DNA of 64,000 nucleotides from Fusibacter sp963666805 (GTDB lineage Bacteria > Bacillota > Clostridia > Peptostreptococcales > Acidaminobacteraceae): positions 372,001 to 436,000 of the forward strand of contig CAXXWR010000003.1 of the NCBI GenBank assembly GCA_963666805.2. Reading direction: 5' to 3'. Below, piece after piece: positions 45,604-54,681 of this stretch (the first letter of the stretch is position 1; each line of letters opens with the position of its first letter). Both the position numbers and the translations under genes were made by a program. The notes below the pieces were generated by a model. It had not been told where the DNA came from and did not search any database. It saw only the letters and a list, made by a program, of their open reading frames with translations.

Positions 45604-45697
45604 AGCGTCTCCCTTCATTGAGGCTTAATGTATTTCTGAGTCAGTTTAAACTGCTCTAACTCTATTATACGCTATCCACCTTCACCCCTCTATACTT

Positions 45698-46258
45698 TTA
45701 GATAGATTTTAATTGAATCATAATCTTTTCAAAAGATTTCTGTCTTTTTTCCGGCTCTAAGATCAGTCCAGCCTCTAAAGCCCCTACTAAAAGCGGCGGT
45801 AAATGAGTGAGTTCTTTCTGAAAACAATCATAGAAGGTACGACATAAGGCGTAAATGTCACAAGCTGAAGTCACTTTATTAGGTTCTAAAACTTCTTCCG
45901 GACTCGTATAACGTTCAATGCTTACCGTTTCATTACAATGTGTAAAATCATCAAACCTGACACTTAATCGCTTATCAACCAAGAGGCTTTGAGGCGTAAT
46001 CGATCTCAGTGTAATTCCCTGTTGATGAAGGTGTTCTAAAGTCAAGACGCTATTAACAAAGACTGTTTTAACCGCTTCTGCTCTAAGTTTTATATCTGCA
46101 AGCGCTTCCATATCATCTTGATAAATGACCATTTCTACATTTTGTGTTCCCACTTCATAATCAATTAATAGTGGAAAACCATATCCTTTAAGTTGGCTTA
46201 AAACATTAACTTCATTCACACCCTCTACTAGAGAGCGTTGTCGATTGATCGTTGTCAT
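45698..46258 (-). CDS. Truncated kinase-like protein (probable pseudokinase)
   Basis: The 186-residue protein looks like a protein-kinase domain with most of the N-lobe missing and inactivating changes. The catalytic-loop position reads LRSITPQSLL (84-93), with serine where the HRD aspartate belongs. FDDFTHC (102-108) stands for DFG, SPE at 119-121 for APE, and ACDIYALC (132-139) for the conserved SDIYSLG helix. No glycine loop or ATP-binding lysine is seen. I infer a scaffold or sensor rather than an enzyme. It lies between TadE/G-like pilus genes and the GH18 gene, all in one direction. Confidence 0.65.
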   Translation of the reverse strand: MTTINRQRSLVEGVNEVNVLSQLKGYGFPLLIDYEVGTQNVEMVIYQDDMEALADIKLRAEAVKTVFVNSVLTLEHLHQQGITLRSITPQSLLVDKRLSVRFDDFTHCNETVSIERYTSPEEVLEPNKVTSACDIYALCRTFYDCFQKELTHLPPLLVGALEAGLILEPEKRQKSFEKIMIQLKSI

Positions 46259-46307
46259 AATTGTTATCCTTTCTTACCTTTTTAGATTATACTTATCTTT
46301 TGGTTGA

Positions 46308-46892
46308 TTAATTGCCTGAATCCGGCTTACAATTTTTACAAGGTGTATAACCTTCTTTTTTCGCTTCTGATAAAGGCATAGGTATTTTACTCTTGCTCAA
46401 ATGGTGACAGTCATTCCTATGATACCTTTTGCCTGTCCGTGTCACATATACGACGGGTTCTTCACCTGTCACATCATCACCTGCCAAAAGGCCTGTAATT
46501 GGAATGACAAGGGTCGATTCTTTATTGTAAAAAGGAAGATTATAAGTATAGTGAATCCGCCATATAAAAACACCATCATTGCCTATAAAGGATGTTATAC
46601 TGCTAACAGATTTGAGACTATTCGGCAAGGTTAGGTTCTTTTTAAGAGCATGATTGCCCCACTGCTCAAGGATAATAGACCTCATGCCGCGATTGATAAA
46701 TGTCATATCATTATAGTCTTCTTGCATCACAATCTGCATTTGATTAGCAACGACTGCTGATTGATTTTGAACATCTAAGTCAATATAAAGTGAAAGTGCC
46801 ATACTGATTAAAGTAATTAAAATAACCATAACGATTGGAAAAACAATCACGGCTTCTAGGGACACACTTCCCTTTTGTTTTGCTTTACTCAT
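46308..46892 (-). CDS. TadE-like pseudopilin with Cys-rich C-terminal motif
   Basis: The 194-residue protein starts KGSVSLEAVIVFPIVMVILI, the TadE-type prepilin-like N-terminus with a glutamate five residues before the hydrophobic helix core. The middle is an extracellular segment. The last ~50 residues, beginning VVYVTRTGKRYHRNDCHHL and ending GYTPCKNCKP, form a small Cys/His motif often attached to exported or nuclease proteins, here probably metal-binding. The start overlaps the end of the 644-residue neighbour by eight bases. I infer a minor pilin or secreted structural subunit. Confidence 0.75.
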   Translation of the reverse strand: MSKAKQKGSVSLEAVIVFPIVMVILITLISMALSLYIDLDVQNQSAVVANQMQIVMQEDYNDMTFINRGMRSIILEQWGNHALKKNLTLPNSLKSVSSITSFIGNDGVFIWRIHYTYNLPFYNKESTLVIPITGLLAGDDVTGEEPVVYVTRTGKRYHRNDCHHLSKSKIPMPLSEAKKEGYTPCKNCKPDSGN

Positions 46893-48819
46893 AATAATTG
46901 TCCATTTCTAATAATAAACGATCATCTTCTATCACTTTAATATGATGTCCTCTTGCAAAATCTCCTAAAGATTTGTCGTTATCACTTAGTGACCATGTCA
47001 TGAGGTCCATACTTCTCAACAAAGTCTTATCAAAACCTTGTGTGAATAGGAGGAGTCTCAGATGATCTTCATAATCCACTTCTAGTCCTTTCTTATTGCT
47101 CCCTTTATTACCACTATTCTTTTGACTTGTACCAGTTGTTATCGCTTTCGTTTTATTCTTAACTGTTTTAGTATCCAAATTTTTAATTCCCGTCAAACTT
47201 AATTCAAAGTCATGAGTTGATTTAATAAGGGGCAGACTATCCCCATTACAGAGTTTCTGAGTATCTAAGTAACTTTCCGCACTTGCCCATGCCAGATTAA
47301 TCACCCCATAAGCAATCACTTTGTAGGGATAAGGAAGTGGCGAACACATTTCAAGGATTTTAGTCTGTGCTTCACCATCCATCATCACCGCCATAATATT
47401 GCAGAGTTCTCTCACCCCAAAGATTTCACTTCTCACTTGGAATTTGCTCACTTTTTCATTTTCATTCCCTGTGAGCAAATACTCTACTTCACTCTTAAAA
47501 GGGCCATGCTCTCTTTTGTCTTCCAAGCGATCGGAATAGATTGATAGAAAATATTCATCTATCATCACTTTGTCATAAGCCACTACTTGGCTCTTATCAA
47601 AAGTAGATCCATTGTGAGTATAAAGGTCATCTTCCTCGACTTTATCCATTTGATCACGGTCTTTTGTATCATCGTCCTCTTCATCAGATTCATCAAAAGC
47701 TAGTTCTTTAAGGGCTTTTAGTTCTTCAACCCAATCGCACGAGGTTTGTTTAAGAAAGTCAGTCAAAGAACTGGCTTTATCTTTGATTTGCTGATTGACT
47801 TGATCTCTTTGTCTTTCAAGGTCATCAATCCTTGATTCTTCCCGGTCAATTTGATCCCTCAAGGCATTTATTTGAGGTTGATAATCAACACTTGAATGAC
47901 TAGTTGACTGTGAAGGCTTCGCCCCTGAAGGGCTACCATCCGCTGCCGCTTCTTTTTCCCTCTCTTTTTGGGCTTTCTCTGCCTCTCTTTCTTGACGTTT
48001 TAATGTATCAATTTCATCTTCCCACTGGTCAATTTTATGCTCACTTGCATCTATTGAGCGCGTTAAATTTTCTTGATCATTACCTAGACTTTTAATTTTT
48101 TCTATTTTGGCTCGCATTTCTTGATTCTTTTGATCAAATTGGCCTTTTGCTTCTTCAACCATTTCTGTTTTCTCTTTGATTGCATTATAGGTCTCCATAA
48201 AAGAAGCTTCTTTATCTGTCAGTTTTTCATCAAATTTCTGCACTTTTTCTAAAATTTGATCTGCTTTTTTCATTTTTTTTGCCAATTTGTACAAGTCCTT
48301 GGTCTTCATTTTCTCACCAAGTTCCGATACTTTATCAGCTTGTTCTTTCATTTTTCCTGCCAACTCTTTCACCGAACTCATTTGAGATACCTTACTTTCC
48401 AGTGCCAAAATCGTATCTTCGGCAAAAGCATATCGTGCCGCAACTTTAACTGAGGCATAATACGACTCTGGCGAATCCAAGCAATCACTGTCAATTTCCC
48501 ATTTATAAAGTCCTGAGAGCTTATTTTCACCTGCCATATCTTCTAAAAGGCCATCTAGTCGCTCATCATTCTCATAAACCAATAAACGATATTGTTCCGA
48601 CATGAGATCACTTTTAAGAGACAATCTGACTTGAGAGGAATCTGCTGTCACATGCATCATTTTATTGGCATTGACATGATGCCTCATTGCTATAAAAACA
48701 CTAAGCAAAGCAACAATAATAATCGGAACAACAATGACTAAAAAAATAGAAATAGAACCACTTTCTCCTTTTCGTCTTTCTCGATTGTTTTTTGATCTAA
48801 TGGGTTGGCTTGTTTTCAT
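46885..48819 (-). CDS. DUF5702-like TadG-type membrane protein with coiled coil
   Basis: The 644-residue protein has a basic N-terminus then a single hydrophobic helix (GSISIFLVIVVPIIIVALL, about 20-42) as in TadG/DUF5702 proteins. It continues with a long charged coiled-coil region (about 130-370) containing KMKKADQILEKVQKFDEK and LKRQEREAEKAQKEREKEA. The C-terminal ~240 residues contain YLLTGNENEKVSKFQVRSEIFGVRELCNI, split here as the conserved DUF5702-like core. It lies in the outer cell surface or envelope and overlaps its two neighbours by 8 and 23 bases. It likely assembles with the TadE-like proteins. Confidence 0.75.
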   Translation of the reverse strand: MKTSQPIRSKNNRERRKGESGSISIFLVIVVPIIIVALLSVFIAMRHHVNANKMMHVTADSSQVRLSLKSDLMSEQYRLLVYENDERLDGLLEDMAGENKLSGLYKWEIDSDCLDSPESYYASVKVAARYAFAEDTILALESKVSQMSSVKELAGKMKEQADKVSELGEKMKTKDLYKLAKKMKKADQILEKVQKFDEKLTDKEASFMETYNAIKEKTEMVEEAKGQFDQKNQEMRAKIEKIKSLGNDQENLTRSIDASEHKIDQWEDEIDTLKRQEREAEKAQKEREKEAAADGSPSGAKPSQSTSHSSVDYQPQINALRDQIDREESRIDDLERQRDQVNQQIKDKASSLTDFLKQTSCDWVEELKALKELAFDESDEEDDDTKDRDQMDKVEEDDLYTHNGSTFDKSQVVAYDKVMIDEYFLSIYSDRLEDKREHGPFKSEVEYLLTGNENEKVSKFQVRSEIFGVRELCNIMAVMMDGEAQTKILEMCSPLPYPYKVIAYGVINLAWASAESYLDTQKLCNGDSLPLIKSTHDFELSLTGIKNLDTKTVKNKTKAITTGTSQKNSGNKGSNKKGLEVDYEDHLRLLLFTQGFDKTLLRSMDLMTWSLSDNDKSLGDFARGHHIKVIEDDRLLLEMDNYYE

Positions 48820-49255
48820 TTTTACTTCCTTTTTCTGATGAGGGCATCTTACCAGCGTTTTTACTATGATTCTTATGAATAAAGTCCAGTGTTTCTGTCA
48901 GTACGTTTTTAACAAGAAACATATTGTAGCGACTTACACCGTAAAAAGTGACTTGAGGTGGCGCATTCAAGGCTGCTATTAGAGGAAAATGTTCTTGAGA
49001 AAAATCCCCCTGTTGGCTCTGATTGGTAGATTCCTCATGGTTAGTAGTCATTGTTTGAGATATCAGATTAGAAGAGACGGTGACGTCACTTTTTTCAGCA
49101 CCTACGATTTGCATCCCATAGAGTTCTGAAAAGATCCCCCTTGAATCAATGACGAGTTGAAGGTCTGCATCAATAATATGTATAAAAAATGCCAGACAAA
49201 TAAAAATAATGAGTAAAATAATAGGAAAGATAATAACCATTTCTGATGATGACAT
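48797..49255 (-). CDS. TadE-like pseudopilin
   Basis: The 152-residue protein begins SSSEMVIIFPIILLIIFICLA, a TadE-like hydrophobic N-terminus with an early glutamate. A soluble tail rich in Ser/Gln/Asn/His follows. It is the first gene of the TadE-DUF5702-TadE-pseudokinase run. AGGAGG lies five bases before the ATG. No tadA, tadB, tadC or prepilin peptidase gene is present in the window, so these subunits depend on machinery elsewhere. Confidence 0.75.
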   Translation of the reverse strand: MSSSEMVIIFPIILLIIFICLAFFIHIIDADLQLVIDSRGIFSELYGMQIVGAEKSDVTVSSNLISQTMTTNHEESTNQSQQGDFSQEHFPLIAALNAPPQVTFYGVSRYNMFLVKNVLTETLDFIHKNHSKNAGKMPSSEKGSKNENKPTH

Positions 49256-49317
49256 AAAAGCCTCCTGTGTTCCAATATATGGATATTATACAGTAATTTA
49301 CATATATTGTCAAAAGA

Positions 49318-49357
49318 AAACCTCCTTCAAAAAACAAATTATTTTTTTAAAGGAGGT
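49318..49357 (-). terminator. Terminator of typA
   Basis: ACCTCCTT pairs with AAGGAGGT around an AT-rich loop; on the minus strand TTTTCTTTTG follows. The stem includes a Shine-Dalgarno-like AGGAGG, but no start codon fits it. Confidence 0.75.
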
Positions 49358-49439
49358 CCTTATTAAAGCTTGATTTAAAATCAGCTCTTTCTATCATTTA
49401 ATTTTTATCGCTGCTAAAGTCTAATCAATTTGTTTAAGA

Positions 49440-51278
49440 CTATTCGTTAACGGCTTCTTTATTAACTCTATTTCTTGCTCTCACACGGTCTTGTTCATTT
49501 AAGATTCTTTTACGCATGCGAAGTGCATCTGGTGTGATTTCTAAAAGTTCATCTTCTTCAATGAAAGTTAAAGCTTCTTCCATTGTGAACACTTTAGGTG
49601 GTAACAATTTAATAGCATCATCTGATCCCGATGCTCTTGTATTGGTTAATTTTTTATTTTTAGTTGGATTAACCGTCATATCTTCTCTACGCGAGTTAAT
49701 TCCGATAATCATTCCTTCATAAACATCTGTTCCCGCATCAATTGTCATCACTGCTCGATCTGATAAGTTGAAGAGTGAGTAAGCCATTGATGTCCCGCCT
49801 TGTTGTGAAATAAGAACGCCATTGTTTCTTCTTGGAATTTCACCTTTGTGAGGTTCGAAATCGTTAAATGAACGTAAAAGAACACCTTCGCCTCTTGTGG
49901 CATTAACAAATTCACTTCTATAGCCTAAAAGACCACGTGTTGGCACTAAGAACTCAATTTTAGTATGACCATCTTCTGAGCCCATCATTTCCATTTGACC
50001 TTTTCTAAGGTTCAATTGGTTAATTATTGTACCACTGTAATCGTCAGGAACGATAGCAGTTACACGCTCAACAGGTTCACAAAGTACACCATCTATTCTT
50101 TTCATTAAAACTTGTGGTTTTGAAACAGCAATTTCATAACCTTCACGTCTCATATTTTCAAGTAAAATAGATAAATGAAGCTCTCCACGGCCAGACACTT
50201 TGAAACCGTCTTGAACAGAGTCAAGTTCATCTACTCTTAATCCTACATTGACTTCTAATTCTTTTTCAAGTCTTGCTTTAATATGACGTGTTGTCACATA
50301 TTTACCACTTTTACCACTGAATGGTGAATCATTGATTAAAAAGTTCATTGAAAGTGTTGGTTCTTCAATTTCAATCATAGGCATAGGTTCTACGTGGTCT
50401 ACATCACAGATTGTTTCACCAATTGAAATGCCTTCAAGACCTGAAATAACAACCATATCACCTGCAAAAGCTTGATCTGCCTCTACTTTTTGTAGTCCTT
50501 CATAAGTGTAAAGTTTACCTACTTTACCGCGTTTAACTTGTCCATCTCTCTGTGAAACAGCGACTTGTTGTCCTTGTTTGATTGATCCTCTTATTAAACG
50601 ACCAATCCCAAGTCTACCCACATATTCATCATAATCAAGTGAAGACACTTGCATTTTAAGGGGTTCCTCTGGATGTGCATCATAAGGTTTAACATGGCTT
50701 AAAATGGTTTCAAAGAGTGGTGATAAATCTTTATCTTCATCGTCCATGTTGTGTTTTGCCACACCTTGTTTTGCAATCCCATAAACAATAGGAAAATCAA
50801 GTTGCTCATCAGTTGCACCCAATTCAACGAATAAATCAAATGTTAAATCAACAACTTCTTCTGCACGTTGGTCTTTTTTATCAATTTTATTGATCATTAA
50901 AATAGGTTTATGACCTTGTTCTAATGATTTCTTAAGAACGAATCTTGTTTGAGGCATTGGGCCTTCACTTGAATCCACAAGTAAAATAACCGTATCAACT
51001 GTTTTCATAATACGTTCTACTTCTGAAGAGAAGTCGGCATGGCCTGGTGTATCTACAATGTTGACTTTATAATCATTGTACATAATCGAACAGTTCTTTG
51101 AATAAATAGTAATCCCTCTTTCACGCTCTAAGTCGTTACTATCCATCACGCAATCGGGCACTTCTTCATTCGCTCTAAAAACATTGCTTTGGTTTAAAAA
51201 AGCATCTACAAGTGTCGATTTTCCTGCATCAACATGGGCAATAACTGCAATGTTGATGATTCCTTTTGGTTGTATCAT
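49440..51278 (-). CDS. typA: Ribosome-associated GTPase TypA/BipA
   Basis: The 612-residue protein has the G1 motif AHVDAGKST (about 12-20), the switch region RERGITI, DTPGHADF (G3) and NKIDKKDQR (G4). Elongation-factor-like domains II, III and V and the TypA-specific C-terminal domain follow (FNLSDRAVMTIDAGTDVYEG). It binds the ribosome and helps assembly or translation under stress. The gene is monocistronic with its own terminator. Confidence 0.97.
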   Translation of the reverse strand: MIQPKGIINIAVIAHVDAGKSTLVDAFLNQSNVFRANEEVPDCVMDSNDLERERGITIYSKNCSIMYNDYKVNIVDTPGHADFSSEVERIMKTVDTVILLVDSSEGPMPQTRFVLKKSLEQGHKPILMINKIDKKDQRAEEVVDLTFDLFVELGATDEQLDFPIVYGIAKQGVAKHNMDDEDKDLSPLFETILSHVKPYDAHPEEPLKMQVSSLDYDEYVGRLGIGRLIRGSIKQGQQVAVSQRDGQVKRGKVGKLYTYEGLQKVEADQAFAGDMVVISGLEGISIGETICDVDHVEPMPMIEIEEPTLSMNFLINDSPFSGKSGKYVTTRHIKARLEKELEVNVGLRVDELDSVQDGFKVSGRGELHLSILLENMRREGYEIAVSKPQVLMKRIDGVLCEPVERVTAIVPDDYSGTIINQLNLRKGQMEMMGSEDGHTKIEFLVPTRGLLGYRSEFVNATRGEGVLLRSFNDFEPHKGEIPRRNNGVLISQQGGTSMAYSLFNLSDRAVMTIDAGTDVYEGMIIGINSRREDMTVNPTKNKKLTNTRASGSDDAIKLLPPKVFTMEEALTFIEEDELLEITPDALRMRKRILNEQDRVRARNRVNKEAVNE

Positions 51279-51504
51279 TTTTGTCTCCTATTCCTTGATT
51301 AACAATGTCACATCCTTCAATGGGATGGATCATTTCTCTATATTTTAACGAATCTCTCAAAGCATTCATTAGGTTCAACTTAAACATTAATTAAACTAAC
51401 CTATATATCTTATAACAATTTTGCTCTAAAAGATATGAAAATTTTATTTTTAACAAATATTTTACAAAATCGCCCTGTTTTTCATCGCTTTTGAACATAA
51501 AAAA

Positions 51505-51533
51505 AGCTACTCTTTTTAGCCATAAGAGTAACT
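51505..51533 (-). terminator. Terminator of the regulatory hydrogenase operon
   Basis: AGCTACTCTT and AAGAGTAACT pair (one G-T wobble) around nine bases, with a T run on the minus strand. It lies downstream of the 55-residue membrane protein, ending the operon that starts near 55540. Confidence 0.85.
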
Positions 51534-51576
51534 TATCCGCTCTAATATACATTTCTTTTACAAATGCCCGTCAGTA

Positions 51577-51744
51577 TCAATCAAAATGAGAAAATTGATC
51601 AAAAAAAATAAGAAAAATACCTGACCCAATACCAAAGACGCCAAGTGCTGTAATGAGTGGTGTCTCGATAGGTAAATAACCTGATAAAATCCATAATACA
51701 ATGGTGATAATAATGACTTTTAATCCTGTCTTTTTATAATGCAT
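51577..51744 (-). CDS. 55-residue two-helix membrane protein
   Basis: The short frame encodes two hydrophobic segments (about residues 9-21 and 29-49), TGLKVIIITIVLWILSG and the second ending GIGSGIFLIFFDQ, with a positively charged start. Its ATG overlaps the end of the preceding HATPase gene by 11 bases. The GGAG site lies 12 bases upstream, inside that gene, so translation is probably coupled. Function unknown; it may anchor the regulatory hydrogenase operon's products to the membrane. Confidence 0.65.
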   Translation of the reverse strand: MHYKKTGLKVIIITIVLWILSGYLPIETPLITALGVFGIGSGIFLIFFDQFSHFD

Positions 51745-52297
51745 TTGATTTGATATCTCCTCTTATTTCCTCTAAGCTCTCTTTAATATAACCTTTTAAC
51801 CATGATATCACATCAATGTTAGTTATGGGCACACCATCTAACATTTTTTTTATTTCTTTCGTATTCAGTGTAAAAGTTTGTTGATTAATCCTATGTGTAT
51901 AAATGAGATTCATCGTCTCACAAGCATTGATAATCGTCACAATGGTCTCTGGCATATTCCCCAGCGGTACCCGATCAATATGATTGTACTTAAAAACACC
52001 TACAATCTCCGTGCCATTGCCTAGAGCTGAATGAATTGTAAAATGGCCCTCACAGGCTTCTGCTGATGCTTTAAACATAGGAATACCTAGACCTACTTTA
52101 CGGGTGGTTCGCGTCGTATAGAAAGGATCTACGACCTTCTCAAGGGTTTCTTGATCCATGCCATGCCCATCATCTTTGATTTTAATTGTCAATACGTCAT
52201 TTTCAATATCTTCAATAACAACAATTCTAAGATTTTCTGCACCTGCTTTGATAGAATTTTGTGCAATGTCTAAAATATGTAATGATAATTCTCTCAT
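51734..52297 (-). CDS. Histidine-kinase-like ATPase (HATPase domain only)
   Basis: The 187-residue protein begins with an N-box (LHILDIAQNSIKAGA) and has the G1 box IKDDGHGMD and the ATP-lid segment FYTTRTTRKVGLGIP. It lacks a dimerisation/phosphoacceptor domain and any sensor. After about residue 115 a ~70-residue tail of unknown type follows. It overlaps the PHP gene by four bases. In this operon it is the second HATPase protein; I infer a role in signalling coupled to the Fe-S protein. Confidence 0.8.
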   Translation of the reverse strand: MRELSLHILDIAQNSIKAGAENLRIVVIEDIENDVLTIKIKDDGHGMDQETLEKVVDPFYTTRTTRKVGLGIPMFKASAEACEGHFTIHSALGNGTEIVGVFKYNHIDRVPLGNMPETIVTIINACETMNLIYTHRINQQTFTLNTKEIKKMLDGVPITNIDVISWLKGYIKESLEEIRGDIKSNAL

Positions 52298-53010
52298 TTT
52301 TCCTCTCCCGTTTCATTTGTAAACAGTGCATCAAAGACAGCCTCTAACGTCCTACTTTCAACATCAATGCTCTCTTCACATTCTGAAATATCTCCTAAAT
52401 AATGTGCATCAGAATTTCTAATCACTTTGTAGCGTTTAAACATCATCCCTTGAAAAGGTGCCTTATCATAAACTTCAATCGTTTGAACGTTTAAGTTTTC
52501 TGGCATAAAACCCAAATTAGCCAATACACTGTTAGCCCCTTTGTTAATATGAGCCGGAACAATAACGCCTTGATGGTGATTTGCTAAAAGCTCTAAATGC
52601 TCAATACTAATGGTCAAGCCTATAATCAACGCATGAGGATAAGTGGCAATTTCATTGTCCTCTTCATCACAGATCACTTGTCTACCAAAACGTTTTTCAT
52701 CGTTAGGGACTTTCACTCGATACTTATCTAAATCATTTGAAAAACGCTCTATATCCTCTAAACTTCTAAAATAAACAAGAACATGAACATCCTCTTTGGT
52801 CTGAACTTCCATGCCTGGAATACATATTAGACCACTCTCTTTTGCTAATGACATCACTGCTGCCACGTTACCACTGTGATTGTGATCTGTAACGGCTATC
52901 ACATCAAGTCCTTTTAACACGCACATATTAACAATGTTATTGGGAGTCATCAGGGCATCTCCACAAGGCGAAAGACAAGAATGCATATGCACGTCATAGA
53001 AGAGTTTCAT
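52294..53010 (-). CDS. PHP-domain phosphoesterase
   Basis: The 238-residue protein has DVHMHSCLSPCGD (6-18), AVTDHNHSG (about 39-47), E68-type glutamate in PGMEVQT, HINKG and the C-terminal RNSDAHYLGD. These complete a PHP metal site. It overlaps the downstream HATPase by four bases and shares one base with the upstream DRTGG gene. The substrate is unknown; the setting beside DRTGG and hydrogenase-like genes is conserved in Clostridia as I recall. Confidence 0.82.
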   Translation of the reverse strand: MKLFYDVHMHSCLSPCGDALMTPNNIVNMCVLKGLDVIAVTDHNHSGNVAAVMSLAKESGLICIPGMEVQTKEDVHVLVYFRSLEDIERFSNDLDKYRVKVPNDEKRFGRQVICDEEDNEIATYPHALIIGLTISIEHLELLANHHQGVIVPAHINKGANSVLANLGFMPENLNVQTIEVYDKAPFQGMMFKRYKVIRNSDAHYLGDISECEESIDVESRTLEAVFDALFTNETGEEK

Positions 53011-53345
53011 TATTTGACGCCTTCTTCATAAAGTATTTTAAAAATCTCAAAACTATCAAGAGGGGTTGATAACAGTATAATGTCTTTCTCATTGGCTTTG
53101 GCTACGATTTCATCTTCTACATCTATATTTTCTGGAATAATAATACAAGCAAAGTCCAAGAGTGAAGCCACTGCTAATATGTTTGCATGCGTTTGAACCG
53201 TTACCCATGCCGTATCGTTTTTTCCCTTAGCCATTACCCAACTCAATAAGTCACATGAATAGACGCTGGTAATATCACGTCCAATTGATTCCCCTGATAA
53301 ATGCTTAAAATTATACTTTTCAATAAGTGTTTTTACTTCCATCAT
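53010..53345 (-). CDS. DRTGG-domain protein
   Basis: The 111-residue protein begins EVKTLIEKYNFKHLSG and contains the SCDLLSWVM and TVQTHANILAVASLLDFA pattern of DRTGG domains, which bind nucleotides or other small ligands and often accompany CBS or phosphotransacetylase domains. It is a full single domain. It resembles the other DRTGG protein of the operon (55134-55484): both have a cysteine-aspartate-leucine (CDL) at the same place and a similar end. Confidence 0.8.
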   Translation of the reverse strand: MMEVKTLIEKYNFKHLSGESIGRDITSVYSCDLLSWVMAKGKNDTAWVTVQTHANILAVASLLDFACIIIPENIDVEDEIVAKANEKDIILLSTPLDSFEIFKILYEEGVK

Positions 53346-53403
53346 TTTTCTCCATTATCTTTTCATTTTATAATTTTAGTCGCCATTTTATACAAAATCC
53401 ATC

Positions 53404-54654
53404 CTATTTGGACCGATGCTTAGCTTCACTTAAGACTACACAGTCTTCAATTGTAGCTTGACCATTCACGATATCTTCTGCGAGGACGCGGCAAGTAGGT
53501 GCGCCGCAAGCACCGCAGTTAATCCCTGGGAGATTATGTACAATTTCTTCAATTTGAGTCATTTTTTCAAGTGCCTTTTTAAAATCATTGTCTAGTTTTA
53601 AAATGGGAAGCGGGTCAATCGGCTGATCCCATTCCATCGCTTCTGGTGTCAATGCCATTTCAATTTGAACCGGCTCATGCATGCCATAGGTTTTAGATAG
53701 CTTTCTTATACGATTTTTGCCTATAAAAGTGTTTTCAACTGTGAGGGGGCCACCAACACAACCATTAATACAAGCATAACCTTCAAAAAAATCAAGTTCA
53801 TTGAGTTTACCTAACTCCATTGACTCAAGAACCTTGATAACCTCTTCAATACCATCCACTGCAATATAATCATCAATATCCATCGCGTAGCTTTGCCCAC
53901 CAACGCGTCCCCAACCAATGCCTTTTCCTGTCGACTTTTGAAGAGGGTAATCGGTTGAAACCTTATCAATAATTTTCATTAATTTATAATAGACTTCCTC
54001 AATGGAAATCGCTTCATCAATATAAGATTCTTCAAGTCCTATTGGATTTTTAATACTGGTCACTTTGGCAGGACAGGGAGAAATATAAAAAATACCTATT
54101 TCATCTGCCTTATAGCCCTCACTCATGAGTCGTTTTTTAACATGCCTCGCCGCAATTTCCATAGGAGATTCCAGTTTAATTATATTATTAATTAATGATG
54201 GAAACCTAATTTGAATGAGGCGGGTAATCACTGGACAAAATGTTGAAATTAAAGGCTTATTCTCTTGAGCAGAAGCAATGATTTGCTTTTGATATTCGCT
54301 CAATTGTTCAGCTGCATATGCCACATCATAAACTTCATCAAATCCCAGTTCAATAAGTCCGTTGTATACTGTATTCATATCGTATTCTAAGGGGAACTGC
54401 CCATAAAGTGACACACTTGGAAGTGCCACTGTATATTTATACTCTTCAATTCGACTCAGTGAACTCACTACCGCTCCCTTGGCGTGAAAAGGACATACTT
54501 TTAAACATTCACCGCAGTCGATACATCTTGATTCAATAATTTTTGCTTTCCCGTTAACCACACGGATTGCTTGAGTCGGACACCGATCCAAACAATAAGT
54601 ACACCCATTACAGTAGTCTTTCTCAAGCATAACAGAGTGTGAATATAATTTCAT
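53404..54654 (-). CDS. H-cluster-type Fe-S protein, regulatory [FeFe]-hydrogenase-like
   Basis: The 416-residue protein carries two [4Fe-4S] ferredoxin motifs (C15, C18, C21, C25; C44, C47, C50, C54) and an iron-hydrogenase C-terminal domain. Its four potential H-cluster cysteines are C140 (STFCPV), C194 (SPCPAK), C295 and C299 (YACINGCVGG). A C-terminal Fe-S motif is at C380, C383, C388 and C405. The L1 motif is degenerate compared with TSCCP, so catalytic activity may be lower or absent. It resembles sensory/HfsB-type hydrogenase-like proteins. The start at 54654 is set by GGAGG five bases upstream. It follows a HATPase and precedes the DRTGG-PHP-HATPase set. Confidence 0.82.
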   Translation of the reverse strand: MKLYSHSVMLEKDYCNGCTYCLDRCPTQAIRVVNGKAKIIESRCIDCGECLKVCPFHAKGAVVSSLSRIEEYKYTVALPSVSLYGQFPLEYDMNTVYNGLIELGFDEVYDVAYAAEQLSEYQKQIIASAQENKPLISTFCPVITRLIQIRFPSLINNIIKLESPMEIAARHVKKRLMSEGYKADEIGIFYISPCPAKVTSIKNPIGLEESYIDEAISIEEVYYKLMKIIDKVSTDYPLQKSTGKGIGWGRVGGQSYAMDIDDYIAVDGIEEVIKVLESMELGKLNELDFFEGYACINGCVGGPLTVENTFIGKNRIRKLSKTYGMHEPVQIEMALTPEAMEWDQPIDPLPILKLDNDFKKALEKMTQIEEIVHNLPGINCGACGAPTCRVLAEDIVNGQATIEDCVVLSEAKHRSK

Positions 54655-54681
54655 CTTTGCCTCCAGAACAATCATGTTACT

